Below are positions 8,636 through 15,455 of a stretch of 15,455 nt of DNA, piece by piece (within the stretch, counting starts at the first letter, position 1; every line of letters starts with the position of its first letter). This DNA is from Ghiorsea sp. GTDB taxonomy: Bacteria; Pseudomonadota; Zetaproteobacteria; Mariprofundales; Mariprofundaceae. Position numbers and translations under genes: made by a program. Where the stretch lies: contig JALUWH010000093.1 in NCBI GenBank assembly GCA_027019685.1, positions 1 to 15,455 of the forward strand, read 5' to 3'. A model generated the notes under the pieces. It was given only the letters and a program-made list of their open reading frames with translations, was not told the origin of the DNA and did not search any database.

Positions 8636-9811
8636 ATGAAACAAGATAAGCCTCGTTCTGTTGAGGCTTGGTTAGCAGCATTAGGAATGCCCAGTGCTGA
8701 TCGAAATTATTTACCAGGACATGAACGTGTTCAAAAGTTGCTTGATGCAGCGGAAAAGCAAGGCATTATTTTTCAGCGTCCACTGCTGCGTATTCGTGTG
8801 GCAGGAACCAATGGTAAGGGTTCTACGGCACACTTCTTAGCACAAGCCTTACAACACTGTGGATATAAAGTTGGTCTTTATACGTCACCACATATTATGC
8901 AATTTCATGAGCGTATGCGCATCCAAGGTGTTTCGATTTCTAATATACAACTCACACATCTTATGGCGAAGGTTTTGCCGCTGGCATTGGATGTAGGAGC
9001 TTCTTATTTTGAAACAGCGACAGTGTTGGCGTTGAGCCACTTTAGTATGCAGCAGGTGGATGTAGAAATTTTAGAAGCAGGTGTGGGTGCAAAGCTAGAT
9101 GCAACTACGGCTGTGCCTGCAGATGTAGGTGTATTGACACCTGTTGCCTTGGATCACCAAGATTGGTTGGGTAATGATTTGGTATCGATTGCCCAAGATA
9201 AGGCGTATGTTTTTCAAGGCTGCGACATGCAAGTGAGTGCGCCCCAAGCATTAGAAGTGAAGCTGGTTTTAGAGCAGCTGGATTACAATATTGTTGAGGC
9301 TAAACCTTTGCTTGAGCCTTTGGCTATGTTGGGTGTTCATCAACAAGAAAATGCAGGTGTGGCTTGGCAAGTATTGCAGCAGCTTCAGAGCTATCATCAT
9401 ACATTTTCATCGTTAAACTTGAACTGTTGCTTGCAGGTGCTGAAACAAACAAATATTGCTGGTCGCTTGCAGATATGTACCTATTCACAGCATACTTTCT
9501 GGTTAGATGCGGCACACAATAGTCATGCAATCGATGCTTTGCTGCCAACACTGGCTTCATTAGGTCATATGTTTGATACGATTATTTTATGTACAAGGCA
9601 AGATAGAGATTTGAGTGACTGTGTGCCTAAATTGGAACCATTTACGCATAAAATGGTGGTGATGACAGGAGATGGAAAACATGCTTATGCTTCAGTGGAG
9701 CAAGCACTTCAAGCGGAAACCAAAGCTGTAATTTCGGGGCGTTTTCTTGTTTTAGGCTCTTTTGTAACCTTAGGTTCAGTTCAGCAATGGATGGAACAAC
9801 ATGAGCTTTAG
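8636..9811 (+). CDS. folC: Folylpolyglutamate synthase / dihydrofolate synthase
   Basis: Mur-ligase-type ATP-dependent enzyme adding glutamate to dihydropteroate and/or reduced folates in the cytoplasm. The 391 residues are somewhat shorter than E. coli FolC (about 420). The P-loop is G57-T-N-G-K-G-S63; YTSPHI and FHERMRI follow, then the metal-region glutamate in LEAGVGAKLDAT, ALDHQDWLG, and the lysine of IAQDKA at the position of the E. coli EKAG lysine. The C-terminal domain starts near GRLQ, with DAAHNSHA and the closing LGSFVTLG. Several normally strict motifs are softened: GLGGRLDAT reads GVGAKLDAT and the usual HDKD stretch reads RQDRD. Whether both activities remain cannot be told. 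It starts 3 nt after accD. Confidence 0.93.
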   Translation: MKQDKPRSVEAWLAALGMPSADRNYLPGHERVQKLLDAAEKQGIIFQRPLLRIRVAGTNGKGSTAHFLAQALQHCGYKVGLYTSPHIMQFHERMRIQGVSISNIQLTHLMAKVLPLALDVGASYFETATVLALSHFSMQQVDVEILEAGVGAKLDATTAVPADVGVLTPVALDHQDWLGNDLVSIAQDKAYVFQGCDMQVSAPQALEVKLVLEQLDYNIVEAKPLLEPLAMLGVHQQENAGVAWQVLQQLQSYHHTFSSLNLNCCLQVLKQTNIAGRLQICTYSQHTFWLDAAHNSHAIDALLPTLASLGHMFDTIILCTRQDRDLSDCVPKLEPFTHKMVVMTGDGKHAYASVEQALQAETKAVISGRFLVLGSFVTLGSVQQWMEQHEL

Positions 9812-9834
9812 CATTCATATTAACCATGAGAAAC

Positions 9835-9842
9835 AAAGGTGG
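9835..9842 (+). promoter_or_regulatory. Ribosome binding site for the small ORF before ubiG
   Basis: AAAGGTGG lies 7 nt before the ATG at 9850. It is the only good Shine-Dalgarno-like sequence between folC and ubiG. It is correctly placed for the 23-codon ORF at 9850, and roughly also for the GTG at 9852 that would extend UbiG. It is too far (about 75 nt) from the likely ubiG ATG at 9918 to serve it directly. Confidence 0.5.
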
Positions 9843-9849
9843 TAAGTTT

Positions 9850-9921
9850 ATGTGCACTGTAATGAGAGTGAGAATGATAAATATTGTGTTTATGGTATTT
9901 TATATCATCATTTGTGCATGA
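9850..9921 (+). CDS. Possible small membrane or leader peptide, coupled to ubiG
   Basis: A 23-codon ORF with no family I recognise. The peptide starts MCTVMRVRM and continues as an uncharged, strongly hydrophobic stretch (INIVFMVFYIIICA), giving a basic N-terminus followed by a short possible membrane segment. It has a good ribosome binding site (9835-9842). Its TGA stop overlaps the likely ubiG ATG as ATGA (9918-9921), the same overlap used by trpB/trpA and pdxA/yqgE here. An in-frame ATG at 9826 would lengthen it to 31 residues, adding more basic residues, but lacks a clear ribosome binding site. It could be a real small protein, a leader whose translation feeds ribosomes to ubiG, or chance. 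The alternative that this DNA encodes an N-terminal UbiG extension uses another frame. Confidence 0.35.
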   Translation: MCTVMRVRMINIVFMVFYIIICA

Positions 9922-10622
9922 GTTCAATATATGTAGATGCTGAAGAAATTAAACGCTTTGAAGCCATTGCTGCAGAATGGTGGAATCCTGATGGTCGGTT
10001 TAAACCATTGCATCAAATTAACCCTTTACGTTTGGATTATATTGCACAGCGCGCAGATTTAAGTGCCGCTAAAGTTTTAGATGTTGGCTGTGGTGGTGGT
10101 CTGCTTGCTGAAGGCATGGCAAAGCGTGGTGCTGAGGTGACAGGTATTGACCGCTCACCCAAGGCATTAAGTGTTGCTGCTGTTCATGCAGAGCAGTCAG
10201 GTGCGCAAGTGGACTATCAAGAAAACGATGCGGAAACATGGGCTGAAACACATCAGGACACATATGATGTGGTGACTTGTTTAGAGGTGTTGGAGCATGT
10301 TCCTGATGTGGAACGTGCGGTTCAAGCTTGTGCCGATATGCTCAAGCCAGGTGGTTTGTTTTTCTTTGCTACATTAAATCGTACACCAGAGTGTTATCTT
10401 AAAGCTATCATTGGTGCTGAGTATTTGATGGGTTGGTTGCCTAAGGGTACACACCAGTATAATAAATTTATTCGTCCATCAGAGATGATTCAGGCGGTTC
10501 GCCATGCAGGTTTGGAAGAGCAAGATATGCAGGGATTGAGCTATCGAATGTTATTGGGGCAGTTCTATTTATCGCATAATTTGAATGTAAACTATTTAGG
10601 TTTTGCGCGGAAACCCGCCTAA
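9918..10622 (+). CDS. ubiG: Ubiquinone biosynthesis O-methyltransferase
   Basis: SAM-dependent methyltransferase carrying out both O-methylations of ubiquinone synthesis at the inner face of the cytoplasmic membrane. Counted from ATG 9918 the protein has 234 residues. Signatures are FEAIAAEWWNPDGRFKPLH, INPLRLDYI, the SAM-binding VLDVGCGGG at 53-61, the acidic residue in TGIDRS, and VVTCLEVLEHVPD. The region TLNRTPECYLKAIIGAEYL followed by PKGTH corresponds to the membrane-associating segment of E. coli UbiG. The frame is open to GTG 9852, but those 22 extra residues look unlike UbiG, and MSSIYVDAEEI matches the E. coli N-terminus. ATG 9918 has no ribosome binding site of its own, which suggests coupling to the preceding small ORF. 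Confidence 0.95.
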   Translation: MSSIYVDAEEIKRFEAIAAEWWNPDGRFKPLHQINPLRLDYIAQRADLSAAKVLDVGCGGGLLAEGMAKRGAEVTGIDRSPKALSVAAVHAEQSGAQVDYQENDAETWAETHQDTYDVVTCLEVLEHVPDVERAVQACADMLKPGGLFFFATLNRTPECYLKAIIGAEYLMGWLPKGTHQYNKFIRPSEMIQAVRHAGLEEQDMQGLSYRMLLGQFYLSHNLNVNYLGFARKPA

Positions 10623-10626
10623 GTAG

Positions 10627-12600
10627 GTGGTTGTGCGCAGCCTCATTGTTGTTGGTTTATGTTTGCTACCTGTATATGCAAGTGCAGCAACCATGGTTGC
10701 TGATAAAATACAGCAAGACAGCTATGGGCAAATTTCAGCATCAGGGCAAGTGCAGCTTGAAGGCAAAGATGTTCGGATTAAAGCTGATTATTTACAAGTT
10801 GATGCAGATTCTCAAGCTGGTGTTTTACAACAAGCTACAGTGTACTTTGATGGTTACACGCTCAAAGGCGAACGTTTGCAGCGGATTGACCTTGAAAAAT
10901 TCAAAGGTGAAAATGTTGAGTTTAGTACTTGTCCAGAAGATGAATGGGCATGGTCAATTGTTGCTGATGAAGCAAGTTTAGATAAAGAAGAAGGTTTATT
11001 TACAGCAAAAGGTGCTTGGTTTGAATGGGGTGGTGTTCCTGTGTTGTATGCACCTATTTGGCGGCAAGCCTTAAGTCGTCGTTCGGGTTTTTTGATGCCT
11101 AAGGTTGCCAATAGTAGTCGTAGGGGGTCTGAATTGATCTTACCTTTTTATTGGGCAGCGGCACCCAATTGGGATGTTCTGTTTAAGCCTCACTGGATGT
11201 CGAAACGGGGGATGATGTCAGATGTTGAGTGGCGATATATGTCCAATCAATATCGAGCTTCGGTACAAGTGCAAAGTATTTATGATGAACAAACACAAAC
11301 ACAGCGGGGGCGATTGCTGAGTGATACCATTTGGAAGTTTAGCCCTGCGGTTCAGGCTAATATTAATATTGATGCAATCATGAAAGGTGATGGTTTGTAT
11401 GTTGCAGACTTCCCTTTGCTGGGAGAAAATGTATCCAAAGCATACTTAACCAGTAGTGCTGCTTTAAGTTGGAAAGAAGGTCGAGACAGCGCAACGCTGA
11501 GTACGAGATACCAACAACGGTTGGGGGGGTTAAGTAATGATGGTACATTGCAAGTCTTGCCACGTTTTGAAACGCAAAATTATGTCGATATTGGTTTGCC
11601 CTCACAACTATCGATACAACAACAAACAACCCAATTTGATAGGATTTTAGGTTTTTCAGGTGTTCGCTCAGGTATAAAGTCTTCGCTTACCATACCATGG
11701 TATATGCAAGGTGGTGCAGTATCGCTTTTTTGGGGTATTCAAGGGCAAGTTGTAGGTTATGATACACAAGACTTTACAATACAAACCACATCCTATGCAG
11801 CTTTAGCCTCCAGCTTGCAGCTTGAAGCACCATTTGAGCGAGTGTTTGGTCAACAGCAATGGCGGCATGAAATTAAACCTATTTTTCGTATTGATGTGTC
11901 AACATCACCCAATCAAGCCGATATACCTCGATATGATTCGGTTCTCTTACCCCTAAGTATTACCAATATTCTGCAAGGTAATCGTTACTCTGGTTGGGAT
12001 AGGTTTGAGCGTATGCAACGGGTAAGCCTATTGCTGGAGTCATCCTTGGAACACAAGAGTGAGCAGTTGAATGTACGCAGAGTACTTGAAGGGCAGTTGG
12101 GTCTTGTGTGGGATGACTTACAAACATCGGTTGATGCGAGTGTTGATGCACCGCCAGCCAATCGTGTGTCCAATTTGTTGGCAGAAATAACTTGGTTGCC
12201 CAGTGTGCAAACACGGCTTTCAGTAGGGGGGCAGCACGACCCTAAATTGAATGATTGGGTGGAGTCTCATGCTAGCTTGCGCTGGTCTGGCGATCAACAG
12301 CAATATCTATCTATGTCATGGCAGCGTACTAAAGCCAGTCACTCATCTGCTCTAGAGTCACTGAATGCAAGTGGGCAAGCTCAGTTAAATCAGCGTTGGC
12401 ATACATATGCTTCAGTTCAATATGATTTGTTAAAAGACTATACGCTGCAAGCTATTGCAGGCTTGAAATATGAGCATTTATGCTGGCGTTTGGGTGTGGA
12501 AAGATACACAAACTACTTGGTTGGAAGTAGTGGTACAAATGATATTGGCACGCGCATCTTGCTCGAATTTGATGGTCTAGGTAGCTTTGGTGATGGATAA
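10627..12600 (+). CDS. lptD: LPS-assembly protein LptD (outer-membrane barrel)
   Basis: Outer-membrane translocon subunit that, plugged by LptE, inserts lipopolysaccharide into the outer leaflet. Of 657 residues, about 1-20 form a signal peptide (VVRSLIVVGLCLLPVYASA). Residues about 24-130 form the OstA/LptA-like jellyroll (VADKIQQDSYGQISASGQV, then YLQVDADS). The rest is the barrel, with RRSGFLMP, LPFYWAAAPNWD and a C-terminal GLKYEHLCWRLGVERY close to the family end. It is shorter than E. coli LptD (784). Only two cysteines remain after signal cleavage, C102 (FSTCPEDE) and C619 (HLCW), compared with four in E. coli. The start must be GTG 10627 or GTG 10633, since an in-frame stop precedes 10627; neither has a well-placed ribosome binding site. 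It lies 4 nt after ubiG and overlaps surA by 8 nt. Confidence 0.95.
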   Translation: MVVRSLIVVGLCLLPVYASAATMVADKIQQDSYGQISASGQVQLEGKDVRIKADYLQVDADSQAGVLQQATVYFDGYTLKGERLQRIDLEKFKGENVEFSTCPEDEWAWSIVADEASLDKEEGLFTAKGAWFEWGGVPVLYAPIWRQALSRRSGFLMPKVANSSRRGSELILPFYWAAAPNWDVLFKPHWMSKRGMMSDVEWRYMSNQYRASVQVQSIYDEQTQTQRGRLLSDTIWKFSPAVQANINIDAIMKGDGLYVADFPLLGENVSKAYLTSSAALSWKEGRDSATLSTRYQQRLGGLSNDGTLQVLPRFETQNYVDIGLPSQLSIQQQTTQFDRILGFSGVRSGIKSSLTIPWYMQGGAVSLFWGIQGQVVGYDTQDFTIQTTSYAALASSLQLEAPFERVFGQQQWRHEIKPIFRIDVSTSPNQADIPRYDSVLLPLSITNILQGNRYSGWDRFERMQRVSLLLESSLEHKSEQLNVRRVLEGQLGLVWDDLQTSVDASVDAPPANRVSNLLAEITWLPSVQTRLSVGGQHDPKLNDWVESHASLRWSGDQQQYLSMSWQRTKASHSSALESLNASGQAQLNQRWHTYASVQYDLLKDYTLQAIAGLKYEHLCWRLGVERYTNYLVGSSGTNDIGTRILLEFDGLGSFGDG

Positions 12601-14365
12601 TTTTGTGAGGTTTATTTTGATTAGTAAGAGAAGTATTTTGGGTTTGATATTTGTAATGTTTGTCTCGGCACCAGCTTATGCTGAGCGCTTGGATGCGATT
12701 GCGGCGGTGGTAAATGGTGAGGTAGTAACTTGTTACGAGGTTGGGCAAGCAGAGAAAGCCTTAAAAGACCAGTTGGTTCAGCAGGGTATTGCCTTGCCTA
12801 GTGATGATGTGATTTATCAGCGAAGTTTAGATGCACGTGTGATGCGAGCATTGCAACATCAAGAAGCACAAAATCTTGAAATAAAGGTTAGTGCTGAAGA
12901 AGTTGCAGCAGCAATCGCAGATGTTGAGAAACGGAATAAACTTGAGCCTGGCCAGCTGGAAAGTGTGCTTAAAGCGCAAGGTATTGATGTAGAAAATTAC
13001 CGTCAAACATTAAAGGATAGATTATTGAGTACGCGGCTTATGAATATTGCTGTACGTTCAAAAATCAGTATTAGTGAAGAGGCTATGCGTGAGTATTACC
13101 GTAAACATTTGAAGAACCCCGAACCTGTTCGTGAAGTTCGTGTTGCACAGTTGTTTATCTCACTGCCAGCAGAAGCAGATTCGGCGGCAGTGGAAGCAAC
13201 ACGTCAGCGGGTGAATAGCTTATATCAACAGTTGCAAGCAGGTGCCGATTTTTCGCGTATGGTTACTTTGGAGTCGGATGCGCCAGACTCGATATCAGGT
13301 GGTGATATGGGCTGGATTTCTCCTGGGGTTGTAAAAGGTGCTTTTACACAAGTATTCAAGCTTAAGATGGGAGAAATAACCGATGTAATTCGTTCATCGG
13401 GTGGTTTCCACATCCTTAAAGTTACCGATGAGCGTATGCGTAAACCACAAAGTACGGAAGCTTATGAAGAGGTACATGCACGGCATATTCTGATTAAGGT
13501 TCCCGATAGTGCTGATATGAATACACAAATTAAAATCAGGCAACGTGCAGAGAAAATTGCTGAGGAAATGCAAGGCGTTTCTGATGAGGCTTTTGCTGTT
13601 CGGGCAAAAGAATTATCACAGGGGCCAAGTGCTCCACGAGGCGGTGACTTGGGTTGGTTTAAACCTGGGCAGATGGTTCCAGCATTTGATAAAGTGGTTT
13701 TTTCTATGAAAGCTGGTGAAACAAGTGGCGTGGTGGAGACACAATTTGGTTTGCATATTATTCGTGTGGTGGAAAAACGAAAAGTGAATCCCAATGCATT
13801 TGAAGCACGCAAAGCTGAAATTGAGCAGCGTTTGATTGCTGCTGAAATGCAACAGCAAGTCCCACGTTGGTTAAATAGCCTGAAAGAACAAGCTCAAATT
13901 CAAGAGATGAGTTGTAAAGACTTATTGCCTAAAGCGAAGGCTGACAAGGCCACAGCAGATATTACAGATGAAAATCAACAAGCATTGGTTGAAAAAACAG
14001 AAGCTGCAAGAACAGAAAAAATGCAGGATGAGGCAAAGAATGCCTTGATGGCATGGAAGTCAGCATGGCAGAATAAGGATATGTCTGCTTATTTTGCAGC
14101 TTATGATGGACATGTTTCGCCCAATGCAAAGTTTGCAAACTTTGCGCAATGGAAAAAATATAAGCAACGGGTTATACCCAAACATCAGAATATTCATTTA
14201 GATATTGAAATTGCTGAAGTAGAAGTAAATCCTAATGTGGATGAAGTAAGCTTTATTTTTAATCAAACCTTTAAGTCCAATCAGGTAGAAGACCATGATA
14301 GGAAACAAGTTGTTTTACGTCATGAGGATGGAGCTTGGAAAATCGTTAAAGAAGTTACGCTGTAA
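12593..14365 (+). CDS. surA: Periplasmic chaperone / peptidyl-prolyl isomerase SurA with an extra C-terminal NTF2-like domain
   Basis: SurA escorts unfolded outer-membrane proteins, LptD among them, across the periplasm. Of 590 residues from ATG 12593, 1-30 are a signal peptide (cleavage after SAPAYA). The N-terminal chaperone domain follows (LDAIAAVVNGEVV to about 175). Parvulin domain 1 spans about 180-281 (GGDMGWISPG, GGFHILKV) and parvulin domain 2 about 293-396 (VHARHILIK, GGDLGWFKPGQMVPAF, FGLHIIRV). The SurA C-terminal helix/strand ends near 445. Normal SurA stops there (E. coli 428); this protein continues through a charged linker (about 446-480) into a domain at about 484-590 (AWKSAWQNKDMSAYFAAYD, VSFIFNQTFKSN, RHEDGAWKIVKE) that looks NTF2/SnoaL-like. 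Only two cysteines exist, C47 and C441. A TTG at 12587 would add two residues. Confidence 0.95.
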   Translation: MDNFVRFILISKRSILGLIFVMFVSAPAYAERLDAIAAVVNGEVVTCYEVGQAEKALKDQLVQQGIALPSDDVIYQRSLDARVMRALQHQEAQNLEIKVSAEEVAAAIADVEKRNKLEPGQLESVLKAQGIDVENYRQTLKDRLLSTRLMNIAVRSKISISEEAMREYYRKHLKNPEPVREVRVAQLFISLPAEADSAAVEATRQRVNSLYQQLQAGADFSRMVTLESDAPDSISGGDMGWISPGVVKGAFTQVFKLKMGEITDVIRSSGGFHILKVTDERMRKPQSTEAYEEVHARHILIKVPDSADMNTQIKIRQRAEKIAEEMQGVSDEAFAVRAKELSQGPSAPRGGDLGWFKPGQMVPAFDKVVFSMKAGETSGVVETQFGLHIIRVVEKRKVNPNAFEARKAEIEQRLIAAEMQQQVPRWLNSLKEQAQIQEMSCKDLLPKAKADKATADITDENQQALVEKTEAARTEKMQDEAKNALMAWKSAWQNKDMSAYFAAYDGHVSPNAKFANFAQWKKYKQRVIPKHQNIHLDIEIAEVEVNPNVDEVSFIFNQTFKSNQVEDHDRKQVVLRHEDGAWKIVKEVTL

Positions 14366-14394
14366 TTAGAGACGTGATTGAAGAAGAAAGCATC

Positions 14395-15384
14395 ATGAAA
14401 CCATTTGTATTAACGCTGGGCGAACCTGCAGGTATAGGCCCAGATTGTGTATTGCTGGCATTTCAAGCCCAGCCTGAGATATTTCACAATATTGTTGTGA
14501 TTGGCAAACGTGGTTGGCTTACAAGTCGTGCGAAAGTATTGGGCTTATCCATACCTGTTTTAGATTGTGATGCATCATTTGCAAGGGATGTGACGAAAGA
14601 TACTCTTTGGGTTTATGACCCTACAGATGACGAAATGCGTACTGTTATTGCTGGTAAACCTTCAGTTGAAGAAGCTGAGTCTGTGGTACAATGTATTCGT
14701 ATTGCTGCAGAAATGTGCATGACTAAACAAGCCGTGGGTTTGATTACGGCACCTATTGAAAAAGCGGTTTTAAAAGATGCTGGTTTTGCTTTTCCAGGGC
14801 ATACGGAGTTTCTAGCTGATATTGCAGGCGTTGAGCGTGTGGTCATGATGTTGGCTTCACAGATGGTACGCATTGCACTTTTGACTACGCATGAGGCGAT
14901 TAAAGATGTACCAAGCTTACTTAATCAGGCAGATACCATCACCAATATTCGTATTACTTATCAAACCATGCAGCAGCAAATGGGCATACCAAACCCACGC
15001 TTGGCATTGTGTGGTTTAAACCCGCATGCAGGGGAACAAGGTCATTTTGGTAGAGAAGAAATTGATATTTTAGCACCAGCTTTAAAAGTTTTAGCTGAGC
15101 AGGGTATAGTGGTCGATGGGCCACTTCCCGCAGACACGCTTTTTTCAGCGGATATGCGTCAGCATTATGATGCCATTGTGTGTTGTTACCATGATCAAGG
15201 TTTAATTCCCATCAAAGCCTTAAGTTTTGGCGACACAGTGAATATTACATTGGGGCTGCCTTTTATTCGTACAAGTGTTGACCATGGCACAGCATTAAGT
15301 CGTGCAGGAACGGGTAATATCAGTTATACTAGTTTAATAGCTGCAATTGAAATGGCACAAAGCCAATATCGGAGTATAACATGA
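14395..15384 (+). CDS. pdxA: 4-hydroxythreonine-4-phosphate dehydrogenase
   Basis: NAD-dependent cytoplasmic enzyme oxidising 4-phosphohydroxy-L-threonine in the DXP-dependent pyridoxal phosphate pathway. From ATG 14395 the product has 329 residues, the same length as E. coli PdxA, with the metal ligands at identical positions: H166 (LTTHEA), H211 (LNPHAGEQG) and H266 (YHDQG). Other signatures are LGEPAGIGPD, FPGHTEFLAD, GPLPADTLF, GLPFIRTSVDHGTA. The frame extends to GTG 14374, which would add seven acidic residues (IEEES) not matching the family; GAAGAAAG upstream of 14395 is a modest ribosome binding site. It follows surA by 29 nt, as in the common lptD-surA-pdxA cluster, and its TGA overlaps the next ATG. 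Confidence 0.98.
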   Translation: MKPFVLTLGEPAGIGPDCVLLAFQAQPEIFHNIVVIGKRGWLTSRAKVLGLSIPVLDCDASFARDVTKDTLWVYDPTDDEMRTVIAGKPSVEEAESVVQCIRIAAEMCMTKQAVGLITAPIEKAVLKDAGFAFPGHTEFLADIAGVERVVMMLASQMVRIALLTTHEAIKDVPSLLNQADTITNIRITYQTMQQQMGIPNPRLALCGLNPHAGEQGHFGREEIDILAPALKVLAEQGIVVDGPLPADTLFSADMRQHYDAIVCCYHDQGLIPIKALSFGDTVNITLGLPFIRTSVDHGTALSRAGTGNISYTSLIAAIEMAQSQYRSIT

Positions 15385-15455
15385 TTGAAGATATGGTTGG
15401 AAAAGTTTTGTTAGCAACACCTTCAATGATTGATCCTATGTTTAAAGATAGTGTG
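15381..15455 (+). CDS. YqgE/AlgH family protein (3'-truncated by window edge)
   Basis: Only the first 25 codons are present. The residues GKVLLATPSMIDPMFKDSV match the N-terminal signature of the YqgE/AlgH (DUF179) family, whose members typically begin with a short lead, then L-x-A-x-P-x-x-x-D-P-x-F-x-x-S-V. The family is widespread in proteobacteria and its biochemical role is not settled. ATG 15381 overlaps the pdxA stop as ATGA; an in-frame ATG at 15393 would shorten it by four residues. In many relatives pdxA is instead followed by rsmA/ksgA. The assignment rests on a short stretch and should be confirmed with downstream sequence. Confidence 0.75.
   Translation, partial: MIEDMVGKVLLATPSMIDPMFKDSV

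Noticed and set aside
9852..9917. UbiG extended to the GTG at 9852 (22 extra residues)
   Set aside because: The extension is unlike any UbiG N-terminus I know, while MSSIYVDAEEI from ATG 9918 aligns directly with the E. coli start region.
10607..10618. Small hairpin GCGG-AAAC-CCGC at the end of ubiG
   Set aside because: Only 4 bp of stem, inside the coding region, and no T-tract follows; not a terminator.
14374..14394. PdxA start at GTG 14374
   Set aside because: It would add seven residues not found in the family; ATG 14395 gives exactly the E. coli length and residue numbering.

Overview
This window is a gene-dense, entirely plus-strand stretch of chromosomal housekeeping genes from a Gram-negative, respiring proteobacterium. 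Its outer-membrane assembly genes (LptD, SurA), ubiquinone methyltransferase (UbiG) and F-type ATP synthase point that way. AtpD and AtpA closely resemble gamma/betaproteobacterial subunits; key AtpD residues fall at E. coli numbering. The base composition leans AT-rich by eye. The gene combination would fit a Zetaproteobacterium or a deep gamma/beta lineage, but this is a guess: no rRNA or taxon-specific marker is present.

Layout. Bases 1-4153 hold the distal half of the atp operon: atpA (5' end outside the window), atpG, atpD and atpC, closed by a clear intrinsic terminator at 4180-4208. Bases 4253-6922 hold trpF, trpB and trpA, which overlap one another and cover late tryptophan synthesis. 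Bases 6946-9811 hold a metallo-beta-lactamase-fold phosphodiesterase-like protein, accD (fatty acid synthesis) and folC (folate). Bases 9850-15455 hold a possible tiny membrane peptide ORF, ubiG, lptD, surA, pdxA and the first 25 codons of a yqgE/algH-like gene.

From trpF to the right edge I see no further terminator, and gaps between recognised genes are short or absent (the largest, about 106 nt between folC and ubiG, holds the small ORF). These roughly 11 kb may therefore be one long transcription unit or several overlapping ones. Functionally, lptD and surA belong together: SurA is a periplasmic chaperone that helps outer-membrane barrels such as LptD to assemble. trpF/B/A form a pathway segment, while accD, folC, ubiG and pdxA are cofactor and lipid genes.

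I do not see an undescribed multi-gene system here. The most unusual item is SurA, which carries an extra C-terminal domain of about 110 residues resembling NTF2/SnoaL-like domains, plus exactly two cysteines flanking its chaperone core. The other points of interest are an LptD reduced to two mature cysteines and a 23-codon basic-hydrophobic ORF coupled to ubiG by an ATGA overlap. No tRNA, rRNA, CRISPR array, insertion sequence or sizeable repeat was found, and no gene-free stretch exceeds 300 bases.
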